Assembly (NCBI GenBank): GCA_902706205.1
Contig: CACSKA010000005.1
Coordinates: 186,001 to 250,000, forward strand
Direction: 5' to 3'
DNA: 64,000 nt
DNA from: Chryseobacterium sp. 18061
GTDB lineage: Bacteria; Pseudomonadota; Gammaproteobacteria; Enterobacterales; Enterobacteriaceae
Part shown: piece by piece, positions 46,107-57,802 of the stretch
How the letters are laid out: each line of letters begins with the position of its first letter
Numbering within the stretch: the stretch's first letter is position 1
Program-made: the position numbers and the translations under genes
The notes under the pieces: generated by a model
Databases searched by the model: none
Told to the model about the DNA's origin: nothing
Seen by the model: only the letters and a program-made list of their open reading frames with translations

Positions 46107-47408
46107 ATGCAACAATCATCCTGGCGCCGTTGGATAACGCTTACCATTATTAGTTTTAGCGGTGGTGTGAGTTTTGATCTGGCCTATTTACGCTATATCT
46201 ATCAAATACCCATGGCAAAATTCATGGGATTTAGCAATACAGAAATCGGACTAATAATGAGTACTTTCGGAATAACCGCAATTATTCTTTATGCCCCAAG
46301 CGGGATTATTGCCGATAAATTTTCACACCGAAAAATGATTACCTCAGCGATGATTATCACCGGCCTGCTTGGCCTGGTGATGGCGACCTACCCGCCGCTG
46401 TGGATGATGCTGCTGATACAGATAGCGTTCGCTATTACCACCATTTCGATGCTGTGGTCGGTGTCGATCAAAGCCGCGTCAATGCTCGGCGACAGCAGTG
46501 AACAAGGCAAGATCATGGGCTGGATGGAAGGCCTGCGCGGCGTCGGCGTGATGTCGCTGGCAGTGTTCACGATGTGGGCCTTTTCTCGCTTTGCGGCGGA
46601 TGACCCAAACAGCCTGAAGACGGTGATTCTGATTTACAGCGTGGTCTATATTCTACTGGGGATCCTGTGCTGGTTCTTCGTCACTGACGGCGTGGAAAAG
46701 GGAGTTTCTGCAACAGAAACGCAGAAAAAAGCCTTCCAACTCAGCGATATCCTTTCCGTGCTGCGCATCAGCACGACCTGGTATTGCAGCATGATAATCT
46801 TCGGTGTCTATACCATCTACGCGATCCTCAGCTACTCCACCAACTACCTCACCGAAATGTACGGCATGACGCTGGTGGCGGCGAGTTATATGGGGATCGT
46901 CATCAATAAAATCTTCCGTGCATTTTGCGGCCCGTTGGGCGGGATTATCACCACCTACAGCCGGGTGAAATCACCGACGCGCGTTATCCAGATCCTGTCA
47001 GTGGTTAGCGCCCTGACGCTGCTGGCATTGCTGGCAACCAACACCCATCCGCAGTCGGTGGCCGTCGGAATTGGCCTTATTTTGCTGCTGGCCTTTACCT
47101 GTTACGCCTCGCGTGGACTCTATTTCGCCTGCCCAGGAGAAGCCAGAACGCCGACGTTCATTATGGGCACTACCGTCGGGATTTGCTCGGTGGTCGGCTT
47201 CCTGCCGGACGTCTTTGTTTACCCTATCGTCGGTCATTGGCAGGATACCCTGCCCGCCGCCGAGGCCTATCGTAATATGTGGCTGATGGGCCTGACCGCG
47301 GTCTGTCTGGTTATCGTCTTCACTTTCCTGTTGTTCAGGAAAATCCGTGCCGTGAGTCGTGAGTCCGAAAACGTACCGTCGCTGGCAACCGAAATGGCTG
47401 GCGAGTGA
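46107..47408 (+). CDS. yqcE: YqcE, MFS transporter
   Basis: MFS carrier of 433 residues (E. coli YqcE 425), with about twelve hydrophobic segments and conserved parts such as GVSFDLAYLRYIYQIPMAKFMG near the N-terminus, IADKFSHRKM (loop 2-3) and TCYASRGLYFACPGEARTP near 330-350. Cotranscribed with the kinase ygcE 27 bases downstream, so it likely imports the kinase substrate. Substrate unknown. Confidence 0.93.
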   Translation: MQQSSWRRWITLTIISFSGGVSFDLAYLRYIYQIPMAKFMGFSNTEIGLIMSTFGITAIILYAPSGIIADKFSHRKMITSAMIITGLLGLVMATYPPLWMMLLIQIAFAITTISMLWSVSIKAASMLGDSSEQGKIMGWMEGLRGVGVMSLAVFTMWAFSRFAADDPNSLKTVILIYSVVYILLGILCWFFVTDGVEKGVSATETQKKAFQLSDILSVLRISTTWYCSMIIFGVYTIYAILSYSTNYLTEMYGMTLVAASYMGIVINKIFRAFCGPLGGIITTYSRVKSPTRVIQILSVVSALTLLALLATNTHPQSVAVGIGLILLLAFTCYASRGLYFACPGEARTPTFIMGTTVGICSVVGFLPDVFVYPIVGHWQDTLPAAEAYRNMWLMGLTAVCLVIVFTFLLFRKIRAVSRESENVPSLATEMAGE

Positions 47409-47435
47409 CGGTGGCAATGTTAAAGGAGAAGGACA

Positions 47436-48914
47436 ATGTCTAAGCAATACATCATTGGAATTGATGGCGGGAGTCAGAGCACCAAGGTGGTGATGTATGA
47501 CCTCAAGGGAAACGTGGTGTGCGAAGGCAAAGGCCTGCTGCAACCGATGTTTACTCCGGATGCTAATACCGTCGAGCATCCTGACGACGACCTCTGGACC
47601 TCACTGTGCGCAGCTGGAAAAGATTTGATGCGCCAGTTTGCCGGTAAGCCCGAAGAGATTGTTGGCATTGGTCTCGGCTCGATTCGATGCTGTCGCGCGT
47701 TGTTAAAAGCCGATGGCACGCCAGCCGCCCAGCTGATTAGCTGGCAGGATGCGCGCGTAACGCGTCCCTATGAGCACACGCAGAAAGACGTGGCCTATGT
47801 GACTTCGTTTTCCGGCTATCTCTCGCACCGCTTAACCGGTGAACGCAAAGACAACATCGCCAACTACTTTGGCCAGTGGCCGGTGGATTATAAAACCTGG
47901 GGCTGGAGCGACGACAAGGCAGTATTTGAGAAATTTAATATCCCACGTGAGATGCTGTTTGACGTGCAAATGCCGGGTACGGTTCTGGGCCACATCACCG
48001 CCGAAGCCGCAAGGCTGACCGGCTTCCCGCAGGGTCTTCCGGTGGTGTGCAGCACCAGCGATAAAGCGGTCGAAGCACTCGGCGCGGGCCTGCTCGATGA
48101 TGAAACTGCGGTGATTTCATTGGGTACCTATATCGCGCTGATGATGAACGGCAAAGCGCTACCAAAAGACCCGCATGCGTACTGGCCGATTATGTCGTCG
48201 ATTCCGGAAACCCTGCTGTATGAGGGTTATGGCATTCGCAAAGGGATGTGGACGGTGAGCTGGCTGCGCGACATGCTCGGTGACTCGCTGATTCAGGATG
48301 CCCATTCACAGGGTATTTCGCCGGAAGATTTACTCAATCAAAAAGCCAGCCACGTGCCACCGGGCTGCGACGGCCTGATGACCGTGCTCGACTGGCTGAC
48401 CAACCCGTGGGAGCCGTACAAACGCGGGATCATGATTGGCTTTAACGCCACCATGGATTACGCGTGGATTTACCGCTCGATTCTGGAAAGCATCGCCCTG
48501 ACGCTGAAAAACAACTACGACAATATGTGTCACGAACGCCAGCATGTGGCGAAGCAGGTGATCATCACCGGCGGCGGCTCAAACAGCGATTTGTTTATGC
48601 AGATTTTTGCTGACGTCTTTAACCTGCCAACCAAACGCAACGTGATTAACGGCTGCGCCAGCCTCGGAGCGACTATCAATACGGCGGTGGGTCTGGGGTT
48701 GTATTCGTCTTATCAGCAGGCGGTCGACAATATGGTGCGGGTCAAAGATGTGTTTACGCCGGTAGCCGCGCACGCCGCACGTTACGAAGCGATGAATAAA
48801 GGCATCTTTAAGGAACTGACTCAGTACACCGATCCTATTCTGAAAAAATCGTACGCAGTGTTCCATGGTGAGCTGGATAAGGTCGATGCTATTCAGAGTT
48901 GGTCGAACGCGTAA
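47436..48914 (+). CDS. ygcE: YgcE, FGGY-family carbohydrate kinase
   Basis: Sugar or polyol kinase of the FGGY family, 492 residues as in E. coli. ATP-binding N-terminal motif IGIDGGSQSTKVVMYD, second-domain entry near GIGLGSIRCC, catalytic-Asp region STSDKAVEALGAG (about 205-217), and the FGGY signature region IITGGGSNSDLFMQIFADVFNLP (about 372-394). The family includes glycerol, xylulose and gluconate kinases; the substrate here is not known. GGAG precedes the ATG. Confidence 0.92.
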   Translation: MSKQYIIGIDGGSQSTKVVMYDLKGNVVCEGKGLLQPMFTPDANTVEHPDDDLWTSLCAAGKDLMRQFAGKPEEIVGIGLGSIRCCRALLKADGTPAAQLISWQDARVTRPYEHTQKDVAYVTSFSGYLSHRLTGERKDNIANYFGQWPVDYKTWGWSDDKAVFEKFNIPREMLFDVQMPGTVLGHITAEAARLTGFPQGLPVVCSTSDKAVEALGAGLLDDETAVISLGTYIALMMNGKALPKDPHAYWPIMSSIPETLLYEGYGIRKGMWTVSWLRDMLGDSLIQDAHSQGISPEDLLNQKASHVPPGCDGLMTVLDWLTNPWEPYKRGIMIGFNATMDYAWIYRSILESIALTLKNNYDNMCHERQHVAKQVIITGGGSNSDLFMQIFADVFNLPTKRNVINGCASLGATINTAVGLGLYSSYQQAVDNMVRVKDVFTPVAAHAARYEAMNKGIFKELTQYTDPILKKSYAVFHGELDKVDAIQSWSNA

Positions 48915-48925
48915 GGAAGGAAAAA

Positions 48926-48949
48926 GCGCCGGGCAAACCCGGCGTTTTT
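48926..48949. terminator. Terminator between ygcE and queE
   Basis: Stem CGCCGGG / CCCGGCG with a 4-base loop; T5 on the plus side and A5 on the other, so it serves both convergent genes. It starts about 10 bases after the ygcE stop and ends just before the queE stop. Confidence 0.9.
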
Positions 48950-48950
48950 A

Positions 48951-49622
48951 TCAGGCGATGTTCAGGTACTTGTGCGTCTGCATCGACAAACGCCAGTTGC
49001 GGGCAATACAGGTTTCAATGCACAGACGCGTCGCATCATCTTTTTGGCTGATCGGCTGCAATGCGATAACGCGCTGCTTGTCGTCACTCAGCGTCTCCAG
49101 CAGATCGTCCAGCGCTTCGATGTCGCGCGCACGACCTACAGGGTGTTTAATCTCATCAGCGCGTTGCAGCGCCTGCGACAACACTTCATAGCCACCACGC
49201 ATATTCACCTTCGGCGACACGGTCACCCAGGTGGCGTGTGAACAACGCACTTCATGGGTGCCGCTGGTTTCAATCTGGCAGCTGTAGCCATTCTGCTCGA
49301 GCAGCGAAGTCAGCGGCGTTAAATCGTGAATGCACGGCTCGCCGCCGGTGATCACCACGTGACGCGCGGTCCAGCCCTGACGGGTGATAGCGGTCAGCAA
49401 GTCTTCCGGCGTACCAGCGCCCCATTTGTCGCTCTCTTTGGTTTTCGCCAGAATGCTGAACAGAGACACTTCCCGATCTTCCAGCATGTCCCAGGTATGT
49501 TTGGTATCACACCACGCACAGCCAACCGGGCATCCCTGCAGTCGAATAAAAATGGCTGGAACGCCGGTGAAGTAACCCTCGCCTTGCAGGGTCTGGAACA
49601 TTTCGTTAATCGGGTACTGCAT
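48951..49622 (-). CDS. queE: 7-carboxy-7-deazaguanine synthase QueE
   Basis: Radical-SAM enzyme of queuosine synthesis, 223 residues as in E. coli. The cluster motif is CPVGCAWC (about residues 31-38), a CX3CX2C arrangement, followed by the SAM-binding ITGGEPC (about 91-97). Converts 6-carboxytetrahydropterin from QueD to CDG. The start at 49622 gives MQYPINEMFQTLQGEG; in-frame extension upstream is not conserved. Confidence 0.97.
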   Translation of the reverse strand: MQYPINEMFQTLQGEGYFTGVPAIFIRLQGCPVGCAWCDTKHTWDMLEDREVSLFSILAKTKESDKWGAGTPEDLLTAITRQGWTARHVVITGGEPCIHDLTPLTSLLEQNGYSCQIETSGTHEVRCSHATWVTVSPKVNMRGGYEVLSQALQRADEIKHPVGRARDIEALDDLLETLSDDKQRVIALQPISQKDDATRLCIETCIARNWRLSMQTHKYLNIA

Positions 49623-49632
49623 AGTCATCTCT

Positions 49633-49839
49633 GTGAAGGGAGTAAAGAATAAGTATCGCAGATTTAGGCCATCAGGGCGAGACAAGCGGCTGCGTGGCGC
49701 GTTTGTGATGCTCAACGTGCACTTTATGCTGAGCCTTGGTATGCCTAAGCCACCGCGTTTTACCGACTATATCGCCCGCTGCGTCCAGACCACGCAGGGA
49801 ATGACAATCCCGCAGCAGATGGCGGTCGATTTCAAATAA
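49633..49839 (+). pseudogene. Unidentified 68-codon frame between queE and eno
   Basis: Open frame, opposite to queE and eno, ending in a protein-like segment (MLSLGMPKPPRFTDYIARC, then QQMAVDFK). The first 25 codons overlap the queE upstream region and look non-coding. There is no ribosome site and no promoter that I can see. It may be the 3' remnant of a lost gene, or chance. In E. coli ygcG is near this place, but I see no resemblance. Confidence 0.3.
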
Positions 49840-49860
49840 CGTCAGCCGCTTAAAACAAAA

Positions 49861-49885
49861 AAACCCGCCGAAGCGGGTTTTTTAT
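49861..49885. terminator. Terminator of eno
   Basis: Stem AAACCCGC / GCGGGTTT with loop CGAA, with A-rich and T-rich flanks, 19 bases after the eno stop on the minus strand. Bidirectional in form. Confidence 0.9.
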
Positions 49886-49903
49886 TAAGAGCGAAAGTCA
49901 GAC

Positions 49904-51262
<1,359 letters not shown>

Positions 51263-51279
51263 CTGCCGTTCTAACTTTT

Positions 51280-52932
<1,653 letters not shown>

Positions 52933-53075
52933 TTAGGTTGGAATGATGGAATAACCAAGACGGGAAAGTAGTATACCCGAACACGGCGAGTGCCACAAAC
53001 ATTCATTCTCCGTCTCCATTCCAGGCTCAGACAAACATAAGGAGTGAGAAAATAGCCCCTTTTGGGTAAATGTTT

Positions 53076-53089
53076 TTGACGTAAATCAA
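53076..53089. promoter_or_regulatory. FNR-like site upstream of pyrG
   Basis: TTGAC-GTAA-ATCAA differs from the FNR consensus TTGAT-N4-ATCAA at one position. It lies in the 223-bp gap between mazG and pyrG, about 160 bases upstream of the pyrG ATG, next to a perfect palindrome CAAGCGCTTG (53087-53096). It could also belong to the mazG 3' region. Confidence 0.4.
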
Positions 53090-53140
53090 GCGCTTGTCAT
53101 TTTAAACATCACACAAATAGCGCTTGTTCGCAAAAAACTG

Positions 53141-53932
53141 TTAGAGATCAGATTCCTGCCGTTTTACCTCTTGCCATACACTTTCCATCGCTTCCAGGTC
53201 GATCCCGGTCATTTCAAGGCCTCGCTCGGCAACAATCCTTTCCACTTCGCGGAAACGACGCTCAAATTTGAGGTTCGCTTTTTGCAGCGCAACTTCGGCT
53301 TTGACCCCTAAATGGCGCGATAAATTGACCGTAGCAAATAGCAGGTCGCCCATTTCCTCTTCGACCTTTGCTTCGTCGACCACAGCCTGTTTAGCTTCAT
53401 GCATCACTTCGTCGATTTCTTCATAGACTTTGTCGAGTACCGGGCCCAGCGTTGTCCAGTCAAAACCGACCGTCGATACACGTTTCTGGATTTTATGGGA
53501 ACGCATCAGCGCCGGCAGGCTATGCGGAATGTCGTCGAGAGCTGAATGCTGCGATTTCTCCGCACGCTCGGCGGTTTTGATTTGTTCCCAACGCGTCAGC
53601 ACTTCAGTGCTGTTCGCAGCGGTGGCATCCGCAAAAATGTGTGGATGACGGCGCTCTAGCTTGTCGCTGATTCCCGCACAGATATCGTTGAAATCAAAAC
53701 GTCCTTCTTCCTGTGCCATTTGCGCATAAAACACGACCTGGAACAGCAGGTCGCCGAGCTCACCGCGCAGATCGTCAAAATCTTCACGGCTGATGGCATC
53801 CAGCACTTCGTAGGTTTCTTCGAGGGTGTAAGGCGCGATGGTGGCGAAAGTCTGCTCTTTGTCCCACGGACAGCCGGATTCCGGGTCACGCAGACGTTTC
53901 ATAATGCCGAGCAGGCGGTCGATTTGAGTCAT
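53141..53932 (-). CDS. mazG: Nucleoside triphosphate pyrophosphohydrolase MazG
   Basis: Hydrolyses NTPs and dNTPs to monophosphates; 263 residues as in E. coli. Tandem MazG domains with metal-binding Glu/Asp motifs: EETYEVLDAI...DDLRGELGDLLFQVVF (about 38-65) and EEIDEVMHEA...EEEMGDLLFATVNL (about 170-205). In E. coli it is preceded by the mazEF toxin-antitoxin genes; here it follows relA after 85 bases with no toxin genes between. Confidence 0.98.
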   Translation of the reverse strand: MTQIDRLLGIMKRLRDPESGCPWDKEQTFATIAPYTLEETYEVLDAISREDFDDLRGELGDLLFQVVFYAQMAQEEGRFDFNDICAGISDKLERRHPHIFADATAANSTEVLTRWEQIKTAERAEKSQHSALDDIPHSLPALMRSHKIQKRVSTVGFDWTTLGPVLDKVYEEIDEVMHEAKQAVVDEAKVEEEMGDLLFATVNLSRHLGVKAEVALQKANLKFERRFREVERIVAERGLEMTGIDLEAMESVWQEVKRQESDL

Positions 53933-54017
53933 GGTAAGTCCTTGAAAAGTAGGTCCGGCAAGCAATGCGCCGCCGAACATTTCGTATGATGTCCGGCGGC
54001 GCAGATTGCGGAGAAAA

Positions 54018-56249
54018 TTAACCGCCGTGCAAACGACGCGCGTCGATCACGTCCGGCACCTGGTTCAGTTTACCGAGCACGCGGCCCAGCACCTGCAGGT
54101 TGTAGATTTCGATGGTCATGTCGATGGTGGCGAGCTGCTGTTTGGTGTCGCTGCGGCTTGCCACGCCCAGTACGTTGACCTTCTCGTTGGCGAGGATGGT
54201 AGTGATATCGCGCAGCAGGCCACTGCGGTCGTTCGCCTGTACGCGCACCACCAGCGAATAGCCTGAGGAATAGCTTTCCCCCCAGACCGCATCAACGATG
54301 CGCTCCGGCGCGTGGGATTGCAGCTCCACCAGCTGATCGCAGTCGGCGCGGTGCACGGAAATCCCGCGCCCCTGGGTGATGAAGCCAACAATCTCGTCGC
54401 CAGGAATGGGCTGGCAGCAGCGCGCAATGTGATGCATCAGATTGCCGACGCCTTCTACCACTACGCGGCCATCATCTTTTTTACGGCTATGCGGGTTGTA
54501 GGTTTTCTGCTGCAATTGCTTCAGCGCGGCAGCATCCTGTTCGGCGGCACTCGGCTTGTTAAACTGCGACTGCAGGAAGTTCGCCATCTGGTTGAGACGA
54601 ATATCGCCGCCGCCAATAGCCGCCAGCAGCTCATCGAGATCGTTGAAGTTGTAGCGCGGCAGCAGTTGCTTTTCTGCTTCCTTCAGGCTGATCCCGAGAT
54701 GCGCCAGTTCGTCGTCGAGGATCTGACGTCCGGCGAGGATGTTTTTATCGCGGTCCTGTTTGCGGAACCAGGCGTGAATTTTTGAACGTCCGCGGCTGGT
54801 CGTGACGTAGCCCAGGTTTGGGTTCAGCCAATCGCGGCTTGGGTTCGGTTGCTTCTGGGTGATGATTTCAATCTGATCGCCCATTTGCAGCTGATAGGTA
54901 AATGGCACGATGCGACCGCTGATTTTCGCCCCGATGCAGCGGTGTCCCACATCGCTGTGGATGTGGTAGGCAAAGTCAAGCGGCGTAGATCCTGCGGGCA
55001 GGTCAACCACGTCACCTTTCGGGGTAAATACATACACCCGATCGTCGAACACCTGGCTGCGCAGTTCGTCGAGCATTTCGCCCGAATCGGCCATTTCTTC
55101 CTGCCACGCAATCAGCTTACGCAGCCAGGCAATGCGGTCTTCGTGACCGCGCGCGCCGCTGGACGCCGCGCCCTCTTTGTATTTCCAGTGCGCTGCCACG
55201 CCAAGCTCAGACTCTTCGTGCATCTGGCGCGTACGGATTTGAATCTCAACCGTTTTCCCCCCGGGGCCTAACACCACGGTGTGAATGGACTGATAACCAT
55301 TCGGTTTCGGGTTGGCGACATAATCGTCGAATTCGTCCGGTAAATGACGGAAATGGGTATGGACGATGCCAAGCGCCGCGTAGCAATCCTGCAAACGTTC
55401 GGCGACGATACGCACCGCACGCACGTCGAACAGCTCATCAAACGCCAGCTGCTTCTTCTGCATTTTGCGCCAGATGCTGTAGATGTGTTTTGGTCGACCA
55501 TACACTTCGGCCTTCACGCCCTCCTCCTTGATGGAGGTGCGCAAGGTACCGACAAACTCGTCAATGTAGTGTTCGCGATCGATACGACGTTCGTGCAGCA
55601 GTTTAGCTATGCGTTTGTATTCTTCAGGATGCAGATAGCGGAAGCAGTAATCTTCCAGCTCCCACTTAAGCTGACCAATACCGAGACGGTTAGCCAGTGG
55701 GGCATAGATGTTGGTACATTCCTTCGCTGCCAGCACGCGTTCATCTTCCGGCGCATCCTTCACTTCCCGCAGGTGAGCAATACGCTCGGCAAGCTTGATG
55801 ACCACGCAGCGGAAATCGTCGACCATCGCCAGCAGCATCCGACGAACGTTATCGACCTGCTCTGAGGAGACGGAATCGTTGTGGGTGGCTTTCAGCTGGC
55901 GAATAGCGGCCATGTCGCGCACGCCGTGGATAAGCGTGACGATAGATTTACCGGCGCTTTCCTCCAGTTTTTCTTCGCTGACCACATCACTCACCACCAG
56001 CGGGAACAACAGCGCCGCCCGCAGTGAATCAATATCCATATTCAGCATGGAGAGGATTTCGACCATCTCTACGCCACGCCACAGCAGCAGTTCGGCGTCA
56101 GGATGACCCAGGGTTTGTTCGCGACAATAGGTCCATGTTTCGGCTAAGCGCTCACACGACTGCTGGCTGGATATTCCCAGGCTTGCTATCCATTTAACCG
56201 GATCAAACTCACCAGCTTTATTGAGATGTGCACTGCGTACCGCAACCAT
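54018..56249 (-). CDS. relA: (p)ppGpp synthetase RelA
   Basis: Ribosome-associated GTP pyrophosphokinase of the stringent response, 743 residues (E. coli 744). The N-terminal hydrolase-like domain is inactive (FPLVVSD in place of a His-Asp motif). The synthetase domain (about 235-370) has YGRPKHIYSIWRKMQKK and PKPNGYQSIHTVV, with acidic catalytic residues in between. TGS (about 405-465), zinc-finger (HIARCCQPIPGD) and ACT (about 665-743) domains follow. AAAGGAGAGG precedes the ATG, with a repeat element immediately upstream. Confidence 0.98.
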   Translation of the reverse strand: MVAVRSAHLNKAGEFDPVKWIASLGISSQQSCERLAETWTYCREQTLGHPDAELLLWRGVEMVEILSMLNMDIDSLRAALLFPLVVSDVVSEEKLEESAGKSIVTLIHGVRDMAAIRQLKATHNDSVSSEQVDNVRRMLLAMVDDFRCVVIKLAERIAHLREVKDAPEDERVLAAKECTNIYAPLANRLGIGQLKWELEDYCFRYLHPEEYKRIAKLLHERRIDREHYIDEFVGTLRTSIKEEGVKAEVYGRPKHIYSIWRKMQKKQLAFDELFDVRAVRIVAERLQDCYAALGIVHTHFRHLPDEFDDYVANPKPNGYQSIHTVVLGPGGKTVEIQIRTRQMHEESELGVAAHWKYKEGAASSGARGHEDRIAWLRKLIAWQEEMADSGEMLDELRSQVFDDRVYVFTPKGDVVDLPAGSTPLDFAYHIHSDVGHRCIGAKISGRIVPFTYQLQMGDQIEIITQKQPNPSRDWLNPNLGYVTTSRGRSKIHAWFRKQDRDKNILAGRQILDDELAHLGISLKEAEKQLLPRYNFNDLDELLAAIGGGDIRLNQMANFLQSQFNKPSAAEQDAAALKQLQQKTYNPHSRKKDDGRVVVEGVGNLMHHIARCCQPIPGDEIVGFITQGRGISVHRADCDQLVELQSHAPERIVDAVWGESYSSGYSLVVRVQANDRSGLLRDITTILANEKVNVLGVASRSDTKQQLATIDMTIEIYNLQVLGRVLGKLNQVPDVIDARRLHGG

Positions 56250-56262
56250 TGTCCTCTCCTTT

Positions 56263-56408
56263 AGAGCCTATCCCATTAGGCTATTTTATTTGCCTTTTTG
56301 GCCCTGAGCAGTGCTCAAAATCTTCACGTACTACGTGTACGCTCCGGTTTTTTCGCGCTGCCCGTGTCCAAACTGGCTACAACAATTACGCCTACCGGGA
56401 TAGGCTCT
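56263..56408. mobile_element. Miniature inverted-repeat element (MITE-like) upstream of relA
   Basis: A 146-bp non-coding element bounded by perfect 12-bp inverted repeats: AGAGCCTATCCC at 56263-56274 and GGGATAGGCTCT at 56397-56408. It has internal palindromes such as GAGCAGTGCTC and CGTACTACGTGTACG. The sequence type looks like a dispersed enterobacterial repeat. Its relA-facing edge is 13 bases before the relA ATG, abutting the ribosome site, so relA transcripts from upstream must pass through it. No second copy is in the window. Confidence 0.75.
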
Positions 56409-56446
56409 TCGGACCGGGCCTGTCGGATTCGACAAGCCTTGATTCA

Positions 56447-57745
56447 TTATTTGTGCTCGAACAGCACCATCGACTCCAGGTGCCCAGTGTGCGGGAACAT
56501 GTCCAGCATTGCCAGACGCTGAATTTGATAGCCCGCCGCCAGCAACACTTCGCTATCACGCGCCAGCGTTGCCGGGTTACAGGATACATATACCACCCGA
56601 TCGGGGGCTAATTTTACGACATGCTGCATCACGCCCGGTGCGCCCGCGCGCGCAGGATCGAGTAAAATTTTGTCAAAACCATTTTTCGCCCAGGCCTGCA
56701 GAGTGACATCCTCTTCAAGATTTTCGTGGAAGAAGGTCACATTGTGCAGATTATTCTGTTCTGCGTTCTGCTGGCCTTTCTCGACCAGCGCGGGCACACC
56801 TTCCACGCCCACCACGCTTGCAGCGCGTTTTGCCAGCGGCAGCGTAAAGTTACCCATCCCGCAAAACAGATCCAAAACGCGGTCCTGCGGCTGAACATCA
56901 AGCCACGCCAGCGCCGTTTCTACCATCCGCTGATTCACGCCGTCGTTGACCTGAATAAAATCGCGTGGACTGAACGTTAAGCGTAGCCCGTCTGAACTGT
57001 ACCAAGGCAATTCGCCATTAACTTGTTCAACGCTATCACTTTGTGGTGCCAGCCACAGGGCCAGCTGGTGTGAATGCGAAAACTGTTCCAGTTTTGCTTT
57101 ATCCGCCGCCGAAAGTGGTGCGGTATGGCGTAATACCATCAGCGGACCGTTATCAGCCTGCACCAGCTCCACATGCCCTAAATGACGAACACCCGAAAGC
57201 GACGCCAGACAGTCGCGCACCGCAGGCAGAAGTGCCTCAAGAGTGGGCACCAGCACAGGGCATTGCGTGACCTCGACGATATCGTTCGAGCCTGCCTTAC
57301 GAAAACCCATCTTCAAATGCTGGGTCTTCGGTTGATAATTCACGCTCAGACGTGCACGACGGCGATAGCCCCACGGCATCGCCGAGAGTACATCATCCAC
57401 GTCATGTTTCATCATGCGCGCCAGTGCCGCCTGCTTGCTACGCTGCTGCAGCGCCACACTGGCATGTTGCTGCTGGCAGCCACCGCATACGCCAAAATGC
57501 GGACAGCGCGGCTTTTCGCGTTCCGGGCTGTCGTTCAATCGACGTTTTACCTGTCCGCGCGCATACTGTTTTTTATCTTCGGTGATGCGAATTTCTGCAC
57601 CCTCACCAGGCAACAAGCCATTGATAAACATCGTTTTGCCGTTATGGTGCGCGACCCCCTGACCGAAAGGGTCAAGTTCGCTCACCGTCACGGTTATGAT
57701 CTCGCGCGTCGTCACGCGGCGTTTTGCAGAGTAGAATTGCGCCAT
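56447..57745 (-). CDS. rlmD: 23S rRNA (uracil(1939)-C5)-methyltransferase RlmD
   Basis: TRAM-domain, iron-sulfur RNA methyltransferase, 432 residues (E. coli 433). N-terminal TRAM domain (about 10-70), [4Fe-4S] cysteines in [10 protein letters not shown] (about 81-90) plus a Cys in VTQCPVL, SAM site [16 protein letters not shown] (about 292-307) and catalytic Cys in [13 protein letters not shown] (about 386-398). Formerly rumA. It is upstream of relA on the same strand. Confidence 0.97.
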   Translation of the reverse strand: MAQFYSAKRRVTTREIITVTVSELDPFGQGVAHHNGKTMFINGLLPGEGAEIRITEDKKQYARGQVKRRLNDSPEREKPRCPHFGVCGGCQQQHASVALQQRSKQAALARMMKHDVDDVLSAMPWGYRRRARLSVNYQPKTQHLKMGFRKAGSNDIVEVTQCPVLVPTLEALLPAVRDCLASLSGVRHLGHVELVQADNGPLMVLRHTAPLSAADKAKLEQFSHSHQLALWLAPQSDSVEQVNGELPWYSSDGLRLTFSPRDFIQVNDGVNQRMVETALAWLDVQPQDRVLDLFCGMGNFTLPLAKRAASVVGVEGVPALVEKGQQNAEQNNLHNVTFFHENLEEDVTLQAWAKNGFDKILLDPARAGAPGVMQHVVKLAPDRVVYVSCNPATLARDSEVLLAAGYQIQRLAMLDMFPHTGHLESMVLFEHK

Positions 57746-57802
57746 TCAGAGATTTTTCTCACACGAAGTATGTTAACCCTGATTCTCCCATAACGGACCT
57801 CC

